DNA from: Neobacillus sp. YX16
GTDB lineage: Bacteria > Bacillota > Bacilli > Bacillales > Cytobacillaceae
DNA: 64,000 nucleotides
Assembly: GCF_030123505.1 (NCBI RefSeq)
Contig: NZ_CP126115.1
Span: forward strand, 5,966,001-6,030,000
Direction: 5' to 3'
Both the position numbers and the translations under genes were made by a program. Of this stretch, positions 24,879 to 34,006 are shown in pieces (within the stretch, counting starts at the first letter, position 1; every line of letters begins with the position of its first letter). The notes under the pieces are model-generated. The model did no database searches and had not been told where the DNA came from. It saw only the letters and a program-made list of their open reading frames with translations.

Positions 24879-25859
24879 TTATTGGTGGTAAATTTTGTAC
24901 TTGAATTTCCCTGTACTATTTAAGTTCATACACGTTAAATAGTGATGGGCCATTTTCGGTGAATTAATTTGTAAAAATCTTCGTGCCTCAGCGTTATTAA
25001 TGGTGGGGCTTATGAGATGAAAATAATCATGAAATGTGTCGATGAAGGCTGTTTTTGATTGGGTTCGACACTTGGGACATTTCCATGTTCCAGACTGATA
25101 GGTCATTGGTAAGAATGAGCATTTTGGGCAATGAACACCTGTGAGAATCTCATTTCGGGAAAGGTTGTGCTTTGAGAGTAATTGGGGATCTTCTGGAGTG
25201 TGGCTGGTTAATAGAAGTTTGTTTATTTTTCGCAGCTCTTTTTCTTCTAGCAATTCTATCTTATAATCATTGGTAATTTGATCAATTCTCTCTAGCAAAT
25301 ATTCACTATTGCAAGCATTCCACTTGTATTTATTATCGTCCCCTATGATGATATTGGACTTTTCATTACTGTTGACAAATAAGTATTGGATGGGGATCCC
25401 CGTAACATTATGCAGCTTTAGCCACTCTCTCAGTTTAAAAGCTTGTAACCTTGCTTGAAAAATAGGATTCTTCGTTCTCTCCATTTTCCCATTTACATCG
25501 ATGGTGGTTTGATGGAGGACCTTATCAAAGTGCCAATCTCTTGCCCAATTTTTCACTTCCAGCACAAGAGCAAAGTATGCACACAGAATGAGGATGTCAA
25601 TTTGGAAGAAATATTTGCCGTGGTAAAATCGAAGATCGTGATAAATTCGGTAATTAAGATCTGCAATCGGTTCTAAATGAAAATTCATTACCGACTCCTC
25701 GCCTAGGAATCCCGTCATTCGATTATTATACTCAGTCACCACATCATATTTGACCAGGTGATTCTCACTTAACCTCCTTATTAAAGCTTGATAGGTTACA
25801 ATACTTGGCGGCAGCACACATGGTTTCACTATCATTTCATCAGCCCTTTCTGTTTTCAT
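24879..25859 (-). CDS. NERD-domain protein with C-terminal zinc ribbon
   Basis: The 326-residue protein carries a nuclease-related NERD domain (about 45-165) with GFLGEESV, the core QIDILIL and LEVKNW, and a C-terminal four-Cys ribbon CPKC...CPKC (about 243-265). NERD domains have the PD-(D/E)XK-like nuclease fold and are predicted to act on DNA. AGAGAGGAAATAG precedes the ATG. It is a single gene between repeats and vanZ, with no clear defence partners. Confidence 0.8.
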   Translation of the reverse strand: MKTERADEMIVKPCVLPPSIVTYQALIRRLSENHLVKYDVVTEYNNRMTGFLGEESVMNFHLEPIADLNYRIYHDLRFYHGKYFFQIDILILCAYFALVLEVKNWARDWHFDKVLHQTTIDVNGKMERTKNPIFQARLQAFKLREWLKLHNVTGIPIQYLFVNSNEKSNIIIGDDNKYKWNACNSEYLLERIDQITNDYKIELLEEKELRKINKLLLTSHTPEDPQLLSKHNLSRNEILTGVHCPKCSFLPMTYQSGTWKCPKCRTQSKTAFIDTFHDYFHLISPTINNAEARRFLQINSPKMAHHYLTCMNLNSTGKFKYKIYHQ

Positions 25860-25939
25860 ACTATTTCCTCTCTGTTGTGAGCGAATCCTTTATTTTAATT
25901 GTTACAAAAATAAGTAGTTTATTTTTACCTGCTGAATGT

Positions 25940-26815
25940 TTTATTACCCTTTTTTGGAAAAACCTCTTACCTTCACAAATTTGTCCTCCACCTGCGGATT
26001 TGACTCAGTTATCTGCCCAGTTCTCCTCCTTACCTGCATATCTCCTTTGTTTATCTGCCTAACTAATTCCCAACACTAAATTGTAGCTGAAAAAGCCAGG
26101 CTGCAGCCTGGCTCAGGTATTAGTTTTTCCTATATATATGGATATTTAGCTCAATTTTTAGTGTGATGCTGGATTTGGTCGGATTATTTATATTACCTTT
26201 TTACGGAAAAACCTCTTACCTTCACAAATTTGTCCTCCACCTGCGGATTTGACTCAGTTATCTGCCCAGTTCTCCCCCTTACCTGCATATCTCCTTTGTT
26301 TATCTGCCTAACTAATTCCCAACCCTAACTAGTCGCTGAAAAGCCAGGCTGCGGCCTGGCTCAGGTAATAAGTTTTCCTATATATGGATATTTACCTCTT
26401 ATTTTAGTGTGGATTCTGGATTTAATCCAATTATTTCCATTACTTTTTCAAAGAAAAACCTCTTACCTGCACAAATAATCCCTCCATCTGCGGATTTGAC
26501 TCAGTTATCTGCCCAGTTCTCCCCTTTACCTACATATCTCCTTTGTTTATCTGCCTAACTAATTCCCCACCGCTAACTAGTCGCTGAAAAAGCCAGGCTG
26601 CGGCCTGGATCAGGTAATTAAACCTCCTATTCATGGATATTCAGCTCAAAATGTAGCCTGGATTCAGAATTCAGGCATGTCTTCCAATTACCTTTTTATA
26701 GAAATACCTCTTACCTGCACAAATTAATCCTCCATCTGCGGATTTGACCTGCTGCCTGCATAGTCCTCTCTTTTACCTGCGGATTCCACAAGTTTACCTG
26801 CCTAACTAATTCCCC
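25940..26815 (-). repeat. Four tandem ~248-bp units with 21-bp-phased ACCTGC words
   Basis: The word before CGGATTT starts at 25990, 26239, 26486 and 26734, giving unit lengths of 249, 247 and 248 bp. Inside a unit, five ACCTGC/ATCTGC-type words are spaced 21 bp apart. Between units lies AGCCAGGCTGCAGCCTGGCT or a variant, which on the minus strand is a terminator hairpin with a T run. No gene is seen in about 1 kb. The block lies directly beyond the spoIID terminator. Confidence 0.85.
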
Positions 26816-26831
26816 ACCTAATAAGCAGCAA

Positions 26832-26862
26832 CAAAATAGCCAGACACCTCGAGTGCCTGGCT
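26832..26862 (-). terminator. Terminator of spoIID
   Basis: AGCCAGACAC and GTGCCTGGCT pair around CTCGA and are followed by ATTTTGT on the minus strand. The stem sequence resembles the hairpins of the tandem units next to it. Confidence 0.75.
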
Positions 26863-26869
26863 CCACCAT

Positions 26870-27904
26870 CTATTTCTTCGCCGTAATCGTAGCAAGCATA
26901 GTATCCGCATTTGTTACTTCTACACCCTGATAATAGTGCTTCACAATCTCTTGATAATCCTTCCCATCGGCAGCCATGCCATTTGCGCCGTATTGGCTCA
27001 TGCCGACGCCGTGGCCAAAGCCGCGTGTGGTGATGACGATGCTGTTTCCCTTCCGCTCCCATTCAAAGTCAGACGACCTTAAATCCAATTTTTCACGAAT
27101 TTCTTTCCCGGTCAGAACCTTGCCGCTAAAATCTACTTTCGCAACCCGCTTGCCCGCAGTGCGCTCAACAATTTTGCCGAGCGTCCCGCTAGATCCAACC
27201 TTTACCCCTAGCGCCGATTCAAATTGTTTAACACTTATTTCCTTAACAGAATTAAACTTTGGAGATTGTTTATCCCATGGGCTTGATACACTTCTTAGAT
27301 AAGGCATTTCATTTGGCCAGTAGTCCTCTGAGTTTTCGGTGTAGCCATTGCTCGTGGAGAAGAAGGAGGCGTCGATGGCCTGACCGTCATACGTCAAAAT
27401 CTGCCCGCTCGTATCCCGAACTGCAGAAAGAATCTTCGAATAGTTCGATTCAAACTCCATTCCCCAGTTTTCTCTCATTTGCTCCTCACTCAAATACACC
27501 TGATGGATTTGCGTGTCCGTTACTTGCGCACCTTCTGGAACACCAATTTTGTCTTTGCTAAGCATTTTTTTAACAATATACGTTCGAGCTGTTAAAGCTT
27601 GTGCCTTCAAGGCTTCCTCCTTGAATTCAACAGGCATTTCAGCCGCTACAACCCCGACAAGGTATTCTTCTAGTGGAACGTTATCGATTTGTCCTGCAGA
27701 AGTGCGGTAAACCGCAACTTCAACGGCGGAGTCTTTTGATGGATTGTCTGCAGTTTCGGAATTAGGGGCTTTGTTGGTTAGGTCTTCACCTAATTTGCCG
27801 CTTGCCTTCCCATCCCCGAACGGTAGCACTAGGATCGCTGGAATGAGCAGGGTGAGGGCAAATAAGAATGACGCTAGTAGGATGAGTGGTTTGAATTTTT
27901 TCAT
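26870..27904 (-). CDS. spoIID: Stage II sporulation protein D, lytic transglycosylase
   Basis: The 344-residue protein has an N-terminal membrane anchor (about 7-28) and the SpoIID domain: VPLEEYLVGVVAAEMPVEFKEEALKAQALTARTYIV with the catalytic Glu, then FFSTSNGYTE and GFGHGVGMSQYGANGMA. It degrades septal peptidoglycan during engulfment together with SpoIIP and SpoIIM. TTGGAGGC precedes the ATG. It lies downstream of murA as in most bacilli. Confidence 0.96.
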   Translation of the reverse strand: MKKFKPLILLASFLFALTLLIPAILVLPFGDGKASGKLGEDLTNKAPNSETADNPSKDSAVEVAVYRTSAGQIDNVPLEEYLVGVVAAEMPVEFKEEALKAQALTARTYIVKKMLSKDKIGVPEGAQVTDTQIHQVYLSEEQMRENWGMEFESNYSKILSAVRDTSGQILTYDGQAIDASFFSTSNGYTENSEDYWPNEMPYLRSVSSPWDKQSPKFNSVKEISVKQFESALGVKVGSSGTLGKIVERTAGKRVAKVDFSGKVLTGKEIREKLDLRSSDFEWERKGNSIVITTRGFGHGVGMSQYGANGMAADGKDYQEIVKHYYQGVEVTNADTMLATITAKK

Positions 27905-28029
27905 GTAGGAGCCTCCAATTATGAAATTTGCGCACCCGAACTGGGCGCTTTCTCATTCCATCATATGGAGGCGGACAAGCATTTATGACAAAAAATAGAT
28001 GACTGAATTTTCTAAAAACAACATATAAT

Positions 28030-28070
28030 AAAAAACCGAAGAATGCATCTCCCAGATACCCTCTTCGGCT
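28030..28070 (-). terminator. Terminator of murA
   Basis: CCGAAGA and TCTTCGG close an imperfect hairpin, with TTTTTTATTAT after it on the minus strand. Confidence 0.75.
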
Positions 28071-28087
28071 GATTATTTTTTATAAAA

Positions 28088-29398
28088 TTATGCGTTTAAA
28101 TCGGTGATGTAGCTTTGCACTTCTGGGAAAACTTCTTCTGCTTCCTTCACGCGCTCGATATCTGCGCCTAAAGAAGCTAATTTTCCATGGAAGTTCACAT
28201 AACCACGGTCTAAATGCTTTAATTCCGTTACGCGTGTGTTACCTTCAGAAACCAACCCTGTTAAAATCAAAGCAGCTGCAGCACGAAGATCTGTTGCAGA
28301 AACTTCCGCACCTTGTAAGTTAGAAGGTCCGTTTAAAATAACAGAACGCCCTTCAATCTTAATATCAGCATTCATCCGGCGGAATTCCTCCACATGCATG
28401 AAACGGTTTTCGAAAACCGTCTCGGTAATCATTGATGTTCCTTCCGCACGAAGCAGAAGAGCCATCATTTGAGATTGCATATCTGTTGGGAAGCCAGGAT
28501 GCGGCATTGTCTTAATATCAACAGCCTTAAGCTTTTCAGGACCGATGACGCGAACGCCATCACCCTCTTCAATAATTGTAACGCCCATCTCTTCCATTTT
28601 TGCAATTAAAGATGATAGGTGTTCAGGGACAGCACCTTGTACCAATACATTTCCTCCCGTAATCGCGCTGGCAACCATAAAGGTACCCGCTTCAATACGG
28701 TCAGGAATAATATGATGTTCAGCGCCAAACAATACATCGACACCTTCAATACGAAGAGTGCCCGTGCCTGCGCCTCGGACATTTCCGCCCATTTTATTCA
28801 AGAAGTTAGCAAGGTCAACGATTTCCGGTTCCTTTGCTACGTTCTCAATAATTGTCGTACCCTTGGCAAGCGTTGCAGCCATCATGATATTTTCAGTTGC
28901 ACCAACACTTGGGAAATCCAAGTAAATCTTTGCTCCCTTTAAGCGGCCTTCAACCTCCGCTTCGATAAATCCATTTCCTACTTTAACCTTAGCGCCCATG
29001 GCTTCAAAGCCTTTAAGGTGCTGGTCAATCGGTCTAGAACCAATCGCACATCCGCCTGGCAGAGCCACACGTGCACGGCCATTGCGGGCGAGTAGCGAGC
29101 CCATCACAAGGACAGACGCACGCATCTTACGAACGTATTCGAAAGGCGCTTCTTCTTTCAACACTCTAGATGCATCAACGACTACTGTATTATTGTCAAA
29201 GGCAACTTCCGCATTCAAGTTGCGCAATACTTCATTAATTGTGTATACATCGGAGAGTGTAGGTACATCACGAATTACACTTTTTCCGTCACTTGCTAAT
29301 AATGTGGCAGCGAGTACAGGCAGGACCGCATTTTTTGCGCCTTCTACTTTAACCGATCCATAAAGCCTTTGTCCGCCGCGGACGATGATCTTTTCCAA
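28088..29398 (-). CDS. murA: UDP-N-acetylglucosamine 1-carboxyvinyltransferase
   Basis: The 436-residue enzyme catalyses the first committed step of peptidoglycan synthesis, transferring enolpyruvate from PEP to UDP-GlcNAc. It starts [27 protein letters not shown] and has the loop [15 protein letters not shown] with the catalytic, fosfomycin-sensitive Cys. Position between ywmB and spoIID identifies it as the MurAA type. Full length. Confidence 0.97.
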   Translation of the reverse strand: MEKIIVRGGQRLYGSVKVEGAKNAVLPVLAATLLASDGKSVIRDVPTLSDVYTINEVLRNLNAEVAFDNNTVVVDASRVLKEEAPFEYVRKMRASVLVMGSLLARNGRARVALPGGCAIGSRPIDQHLKGFEAMGAKVKVGNGFIEAEVEGRLKGAKIYLDFPSVGATENIMMAATLAKGTTIIENVAKEPEIVDLANFLNKMGGNVRGAGTGTLRIEGVDVLFGAEHHIIPDRIEAGTFMVASAITGGNVLVQGAVPEHLSSLIAKMEEMGVTIIEEGDGVRVIGPEKLKAVDIKTMPHPGFPTDMQSQMMALLLRAEGTSMITETVFENRFMHVEEFRRMNADIKIEGRSVILNGPSNLQGAEVSATDLRAAAALILTGLVSEGNTRVTELKHLDRGYVNFHGKLASLGADIERVKEAEEVFPEVQSYITDLNA

Positions 29399-29430
29399 GA
29401 GTATTCCCCTCCGCGTCCATTTTCTCTATA

Positions 29431-30177
29431 TTAATATTCAATCGTAATGATTGGTGTGCCAACTACAATGGTAGTCTTACTGCCCAATCCTTCGGAGCGT
29501 ATCCCAATTTGTAAATTCATGTCCTGCGCTATGGAGTCTGTAAACATCGGCGAGTTCGCCGATACAGACATGAAATTATCCTCTTTTAACGCTTCGATTT
29601 CTTTTGCTTTAAAAATTTCCATTAAATCACTTGCAATAGTCGGTACAGCCTTATCAATCTTATCACTGATACTACCCTTCATACCAGAGAAAACTGTTGG
29701 ATTCCCTCGAAATATGTCAGATAGCCTATTTTTAAATTGATTCTTCGTGAAAAAGGACTCCATCTCCTCGTTCCACTCTTTACCGCTGACCCTATATACT
29801 ATATACGCACTTGCAGGTTGTTTTGTGTGGGTTGCCATAATTTGAAGCATTTCTGTGTGGTGTTTTGAAGTCGGAGAAACTGCTGTTACTTCCCATTTGT
29901 CGCTGGTCTCACTTGTCGACCAATCCCAATCAGGAAACTCTTGCTGAAGCTCCTTCACATATTCCTGCACTTCTTTCTCTGTACTCAGGTCAACCAAATG
30001 CTCCCTTGCATAAAACGACCATTCTTCGAGCAAAATATCTTCTGTTTGAAAAGCGCCGGCGATTCTTACCAAATCGAGCTCGCCGCTGGCCTCCGTCATC
30101 CGACTGCCAAGGAACACCATCAAACCAACAAACATCACTAAACTTATACTTAAAAGTACCTTTGTATTTCTCTTCAT
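29431..30177 (-). CDS. ywmB: YwmB-like protein (DUF1779)
   Basis: The 248-residue protein has a signal peptide or anchor (about 8-26) and an extracellular domain; it lies directly before murA as in B. subtilis and belongs to the YwmB family with a TATA-box-binding-protein-like fold. AAGGGGGAGAG precedes the ATG chosen, while an earlier frame start lacks a site. Function unknown; context suggests the cell envelope or sporulation. The 310 bases upstream hold no gene and presumably the operon promoter. Confidence 0.82.
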   Translation of the reverse strand: MKRNTKVLLSISLVMFVGLMVFLGSRMTEASGELDLVRIAGAFQTEDILLEEWSFYAREHLVDLSTEKEVQEYVKELQQEFPDWDWSTSETSDKWEVTAVSPTSKHHTEMLQIMATHTKQPASAYIVYRVSGKEWNEEMESFFTKNQFKNRLSDIFRGNPTVFSGMKGSISDKIDKAVPTIASDLMEIFKAKEIEALKEDNFMSVSANSPMFTDSIAQDMNLQIGIRSEGLGSKTTIVVGTPIITIEY

Positions 30178-30489
30178 CTCTACTCTCCCCCTTACTACCA
30201 TTGTTACCAAGGGGAGGCATAGCATACTTGGGAAATGTCGACACTTTTGGACAAGCTTTTTGATTTTGTGGAAGACTTTTTGAGAAATTACTCATTTTTC
30301 CGCTCTAGATTGATTCAATTTTTTGCGTGATGTTTTTCACATTTAAGCAAATTCGCATTGCTTTAACCAGATTACCATCTATTTCTAAGCTGTGAGCTTT
30401 GTTTATTTTTTCACACAAAGAGAATTGTACTCAATTTTTCCTGAAAAAGATACATGTACGAAGACCTAAATTTTTACCAGTTGTATGTA

Positions 30490-30723
30490 TTATAAAATTA
30501 ATGGCAGCTGTCTTGACCATTGAAGGTAGTCTAGGAAAAAATTACTAACCGATGATCCAATAACAATAGCCAACAATATATAAAGCAATCGTGCCTGAAA
30601 AATATGATTCGGTTTCAGCAGCTTATCCAAGCGAATCGACTGCAGCGCCCACCACGCCAACGCGATAAACACCAGGTGCGAGAAAATACTCAACAAGGCC
30701 ATTTGTCCAAAATTCTCCATCAA
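30490..30723 (-). CDS. ywzB: YwzB-like membrane protein (DUF1146)
   Basis: The 77-residue protein has two helices (about 8-27 and 45-66) and the sequence HLVFIALAWWALQSIRLDKLLKP typical of DUF1146. AAAGGAGGGG precedes ATGATG. In many bacilli it follows nuoN directly; here 20 kb of stress genes lie between. Confidence 0.85.
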   Translation of the reverse strand: MMENFGQMALLSIFSHLVFIALAWWALQSIRLDKLLKPNHIFQARLLYILLAIVIGSSVSNFFLDYLQWSRQLPLIL

Positions 30724-30739
30724 ACCCCTCCTTTAGCTC

Positions 30740-30830
30740 GGTGCCTGTCACCATTTTTGCAAAATACCGCCTTTATGCATAAAACAGGTGCATAAAATAG
30801 GTGCATAAATAGGTGCATACTATACTGACG
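30740..30830. repeat. GGTGCCTGTCACC core followed by AGGTGCATAAA repeats
   Basis: The 13-bp core is followed by ATTTTTGCAA and then three copies of AGGTGCATA with 12-14 bp spacing. It lies just upstream of ywzB and so may touch its promoter. Confidence 0.55.
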
Positions 30831-30878
30831 GATGAAATCCTGAAAAGTTCCACTTTTATTATAGCAAATTTTTAACGC

Positions 30879-30932
30879 ATTAACTGCCTAAACACTGGTT
30901 ATGTGGTAACAATCAGTGTTTAGGCAGTTAAT
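30879..30932. repeat. Perfect 19-bp inverted repeat
   Basis: The arms 30879-30897 (ATTAACTGCCTAAACACTG) and 30914-30932 are exact complements with a 16-base loop. It ends 16 bases after the stop of the 59-aa gene on the minus strand; a weak T stretch follows, so it may be its terminator. Confidence 0.7.
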
Positions 30933-30947
30933 AGGTGTATGTGAAAT

Positions 30948-31127
30948 CTAGATACCATTCCAAATCCTGCTAATTCTTAACGGAACGTAAACCCTGTCCC
31001 CGTGTATCTCCTTATGAATAATTGGTTTTTTAAAATAATGCATGAGTGAGTGGCTCTCACTATTTTTAGGTCTAGCTCGTTTACGCATACCCTTTAATTT
31101 CTCTACGCTTTGATCAGACTTCTTCAT
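30948..31127 (-). CDS. Small basic protein, 59 aa
   Basis: The frame (MKKSDQSVEKLKGMRKRARP...) has GAGGTG ten bases before the ATG and ends in a defined sequence HGDRVYVPLRISRIWNGI. It is basic and without membrane segments. The strong inverted repeat after it supports a real transcript. Family not recognised. Confidence 0.55.
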   Translation of the reverse strand: MKKSDQSVEKLKGMRKRARPKNSESHSLMHYFKKPIIHKEIHGDRVYVPLRISRIWNGI

Positions 31128-31162
31128 GATTATTTCACCTCATTATTTTTTAGTTACCTAGA

Positions 31163-31489
31163 TTAAGCCGATTTAGATGCGATGACAATGACTCTTCCAT
31201 GATCCATTTGTTCTTCACAAAGCTCCGACGCATGAGCTGATAACCCCAGTGACTCTAACTTCGATCGCAGTTCATCCCCCCTGGAGCGAAATACGTTGGC
31301 AATCGATTCAAAGACCCCCTGCTCTCCCACACCAATTGCGCTTATATTCAGTGCATCTGTAAGATGTTCAGCACGGTTATGGTCATGTGCGAATAAATAA
31401 ATTTCGTCCTTTGTAAATCCCTGCATCTGAAATTGAGCGATTTCCTTTTTTGCTTCGACTCCATTTTCTACTATTTTTAAATTTTCCAT
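31163..31489 (-). CDS. General stress protein, YflT/GSP17M domain
   Basis: The 108-residue protein has the YflT pattern: VENGVEAKKEIAQFQMQGFTKDEIYLFAHD followed by FESIANVFRSRGDELRSKLESLGL. Members are induced by σB in stress; molecular function unknown. GAGGAGG precedes the ATG. A σB-type promoter lies 55 bases upstream. Confidence 0.82.
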   Translation of the reverse strand: MENLKIVENGVEAKKEIAQFQMQGFTKDEIYLFAHDHNRAEHLTDALNISAIGVGEQGVFESIANVFRSRGDELRSKLESLGLSAHASELCEEQMDHGRVIVIASKSA

Positions 31490-31544
31490 TTTCATTCCTC
31501 CTCAAGCGTTATAGTCAGCTGATGTGTCAGCTTGTACCAGTTAT

Positions 31545-31570
31545 ATATCCTCTCTGTAAATAAACGAAAC
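31545..31570 (-). promoter_or_regulatory. σB-type promoter of the YflT-like gene
   Basis: GTTTCG-N14-GGATAT on the minus strand. It is back to back with a second σB site for the opposite gene. Confidence 0.6.
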
Positions 31571-31585
31571 CTATTTTTTAAAAAA

Positions 31586-31611
31586 GTTTAAGTGATCAGA
31601 TATTGGGGTAT
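31586..31611 (+). promoter_or_regulatory. σB-type promoter of the IDEAL-like gene
   Basis: GTTTAA-N14-GGGTAT, an exact match to the B. subtilis σB consensus, 45 bases before the start codon. Confidence 0.8.
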
Positions 31612-31655
31612 TTAACCTTTAGTTATTTAAAAAAAGAATAATTGGGAGGTATAAA

Positions 31656-31865
31656 ATGAAGAAAAGGGCAGAGTTAATTACAAAGATTAGTTTGTTAAAA
31701 CAAAAAATCGATCAGTGTCTAGATGATCGGGATCGGGAAGGATTTATTCAATTATCTTATGAATTAAAAGTTTGCCAGCGTTATCTGGGAACCCTTATGA
31801 ACAACAATGAGAACAGCTTAATAGAACGTGTGGAACAAAATCGTGACAAGTTTTTTCATTTATAA
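31656..31865 (+). CDS. Small helical protein, IDEAL-domain-like
   Basis: The 69-residue protein contains KIDQCLDDRDREGFIQLSYEL, which fits the IDEAL pattern (IDxALDxxDxxxFxxLxxEL). GGGAGG precedes the ATG. The perfect σB promoter marks it as a stress protein. IDEAL domains occur in short Firmicute proteins of mostly unknown role. Confidence 0.65.
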   Translation: MKKRAELITKISLLKQKIDQCLDDRDREGFIQLSYELKVCQRYLGTLMNNNENSLIERVEQNRDKFFHL

Positions 31866-31891
31866 GTTTAGATGCTGAAATTGGCGGGTAT
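31866..31891 (+). promoter_or_regulatory. σB-type promoter of the GlsB-like gene
   Basis: GTTTAG-N14-GGGTAT begins right after the preceding stop codon, 44 bases before the start. Confidence 0.75.
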
Positions 31892-31934
31892 GTACTAACC
31901 ATACTCACGAAAAAACAGTAAAGGAGAGATTATC

Positions 31935-32186
31935 ATGGGATTTATATGGTCATTAATTATTGGAGGAGTTATCGGCTGGTTGGCTGGACTGATTCTGGGG
32001 CGTGATGTTCCGGGCGGCGTGATTGGAAATATCATTGCAGGGTTCATCGGGGCCTGGATTGGTTCGCTTGTAGGTGGATGGGGACCTGTAATTGGAGGAT
32101 TTTACATTTTACCAGCACTCCTCGGTGCCATCGTCTTTGTACTTATCCTAAGCCTTGTGCTTCGAATGATTAGACGAAACGTATAA
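31935..32186 (+). CDS. GlsB/YeaQ/YmgE-family stress membrane protein
   Basis: The 83-residue protein has three Gly-rich helices: GFIWSLIIGGVIGWLAGLIL, then GVIGNIIAGFIGAWIGSLVGG and a C-terminal helix ending RMIRR. This is the 'transglycosylase-associated' family, despite the name a small membrane protein with no catalytic residues. AAGGAGAG precedes the ATG. Confidence 0.88.
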   Translation: MGFIWSLIIGGVIGWLAGLILGRDVPGGVIGNIIAGFIGAWIGSLVGGWGPVIGGFYILPALLGAIVFVLILSLVLRMIRRNV

Positions 32187-32199
32187 TATAGAAAGAAAT

Positions 32200-32230
32200 G
32201 AAGACTGCAAATGCTGCAGTCTTCTTTTTT
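32200..32230 (+). terminator. Terminator of the GlsB-like gene
   Basis: GAAGACTGCA and TGCAGTCTTC form a 10-bp stem with five-base loop, followed by TTTTTT. Confidence 0.9.
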
Positions 32231-32239
32231 ATATAAAAC

Positions 32240-32340
32240 CTCTTACCTGCCAAAATGACTCCCCTACCTTCTAATTTTGCTCGCTTACCTGCATAGATCC
32301 CCTTTTATCTGCCTATTTCCTTTGTTTATCTGCCTAACAA
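32240..32340 (-). repeat. Single phased ACCTGC array
   Basis: Words start at 32245, 32266, 32287, 32307 and 32328, 20-21 bp apart. The array lies beyond the cls terminator, in the same order and orientation as the units after yhgE and spoIID. Confidence 0.8.
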
Positions 32341-32363
32341 ATTCTCCATCCTAACTCGAAGCT

Positions 32364-32390
32364 GAAAAAGCCAGGCTAATGCCTGGCTCA
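32364..32390 (-). terminator. Terminator of cls
   Basis: AGCCAGGC and GCCTGGCT with a TAAT loop, followed by TTTTTC on the minus strand. Confidence 0.8.
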
Positions 32391-32412
32391 GGTAATCTTT
32401 TTTATTTTATAG

Positions 32413-33912
32413 CTAGAGGACACCAGAGAACAGCCGGGCAAAAGATTCCTTCCATTTAACAGCCAGCCCTCTTTTGTAAAAAGCAACCGGCCTGACACGG
32501 CTGCATTCTTTAAGATCTTCTTCAAAATGAGTAACAAGGTCATCAATGCTGTCGTTACCTGTTAAAAACAAATTTACCTCAAAATTCAAGTGAAAACTTC
32601 GCAAGTCGATATTCGCCGTCCCAATCGAGGCGATGTCACCGTCGACAATGATTACCTTTTTATGTAAGAAGCCTTTTTGGTAGGTGTAGAGCTCAATTCC
32701 TGCACGAAGAAGTTCCGGAAAATAGGATTGAGTGGCATACTGGGTGAGAAAACCGTCATTGCTCTCAGGCACCATAAGCCGGACCTGAATACCCTTTTTC
32801 GCCGCCACCCGCAGTGCTGTCATAATGGTCTGATTGGGAATAAAGTACGGTGTCGCAATCCATATCGATTCAGTTGCACAGGTAATCAGCGCATAAAAAT
32901 GATCACCCATGTCACGGGTTTCCGGTCCAGTAGCGACCACGTGGACAAGACCATCCCCCTTAGCCGGCACCGCCTTGAGATAACGAGGATCTACAAACAG
33001 CTTTTCTCCGCAGACATATTTCCAATCTAATAAAAAAACAGCATGCAGTGTCTGGACCGCTTCTCCTTCCAGCAAAACATGCGTATCGCACCAAAAACCA
33101 ATCTTGTTGTCCTCACCAAGATATTCCACTCCCACATTCAACCCGCCGACAAATCCAATTTTCCCATCAATGACAATAATCTTCCGATGATTGCGGAAAT
33201 TAAACTTCTGCGTAATCCATCCAAATTTCAGCGGCAGAAAAGGGTGAAGCTGAATCCCAGAGTCCGCCATTTTTCTTCTATCCTGTTCGGAAAGGGAATA
33301 GCTTCCGAACGCATCGTAAATCAGCCTGACCTCCACTCCTTCCTTTACTTTATCGCTCAAGATATCCATTAGCTCCTGCCCCAGCCGGTCATAACGAAAG
33401 ATATAATACTCTAAATGAATAAAGTCCTTCGCTTCCTTCAACCGCTGTTTCACCTCCTGAAAGGTTTCTTCCCCGTTTTTTAAAATTTGGGTTCTGGTAT
33501 TCTGGTTTTGGTCGGTTAAAGTCACCCGTTCAAGATAACCGATAAACCCACGTTGCTGGTCATTAAGCTCAGTCGGCACCTCAACAGGCCGCTTTTTTTT
33601 ACCGAGTGCCTCAAACAGATCGCGGTCACTGGCGCGTTTGCTTTTAAAAAGGTCCCCTTTAAAGAGCAATTGTCCTGAATAAATATAGAAAATATAGCCT
33701 CCTACCGGGACCAACATTAACAAGCATGTCCATAAAAGAGTTCTCGGTACGGAACGATTCTGAAGCCATAATTCTGCCACGCTGTATAAAATGATACCTG
33801 CATACAAACTAAACCCAATTGCTTTCCACCAAAAAGGGAATCTTGTAAAAAGAACCATCCAGCAGCAGAAAATCATTATCATGACAAAGAATATCTCGAT
33901 TCTTATTCTCAT
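32413..33912 (-). CDS. cls: Cardiolipin synthase
   Basis: The 499-residue phospholipase-D-type enzyme condenses two phosphatidylglycerols to cardiolipin at the membrane. It has two N-terminal helices (about 5-25 and 33-55) and both HKD motifs: HRKIIVIDGKIGFVGGLN near residue 240 and HKKVIIVDGDIASIGTAN near 420. A σB-type promoter precedes it, as for ywiE-like stress copies; the housekeeping paralogue would be elsewhere. GAGGGGAAC precedes the ATG. Confidence 0.92.
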   Translation of the reverse strand: MRIRIEIFFVMIMIFCCWMVLFTRFPFWWKAIGFSLYAGIILYSVAELWLQNRSVPRTLLWTCLLMLVPVGGYIFYIYSGQLLFKGDLFKSKRASDRDLFEALGKKKRPVEVPTELNDQQRGFIGYLERVTLTDQNQNTRTQILKNGEETFQEVKQRLKEAKDFIHLEYYIFRYDRLGQELMDILSDKVKEGVEVRLIYDAFGSYSLSEQDRRKMADSGIQLHPFLPLKFGWITQKFNFRNHRKIIVIDGKIGFVGGLNVGVEYLGEDNKIGFWCDTHVLLEGEAVQTLHAVFLLDWKYVCGEKLFVDPRYLKAVPAKGDGLVHVVATGPETRDMGDHFYALITCATESIWIATPYFIPNQTIMTALRVAAKKGIQVRLMVPESNDGFLTQYATQSYFPELLRAGIELYTYQKGFLHKKVIIVDGDIASIGTANIDLRSFHLNFEVNLFLTGNDSIDDLVTHFEEDLKECSRVRPVAFYKRGLAVKWKESFARLFSGVL

Positions 33913-33943
33913 CCTGTTCCCCTCACAGTCTTTTTAAAGAGAA

Positions 33944-33969
33944 ATACCCTTTCATCAAACCTATCAAAC
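33944..33969 (-). promoter_or_regulatory. σB-type promoter of cls
   Basis: GTTTGA-N14-GGGTAT on the minus strand, 32 bases before the start codon. Confidence 0.7.
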
Positions 33970-33971
33970 AT

Positions 33972-34006
33972 AAATAAAGATGCCTGACGTGAAGTCAGAC
34001 ATCTAA
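33972..34006 (-). terminator. Terminator of the rsbK-rsbM unit
   Basis: AGATGCCTGAC (33979-33989) pairs with GTCAGACATCT (33994-34004) and overlaps the stop codon of the methyltransferase gene; a short T-rich stretch follows. Confidence 0.65.

Noticed and set aside
24879..25859. NERD protein as part of a phage-defence system
   Set aside because: No helicase, methyltransferase or other defence partner adjoins it; flanks are vanZ-like and repeats.
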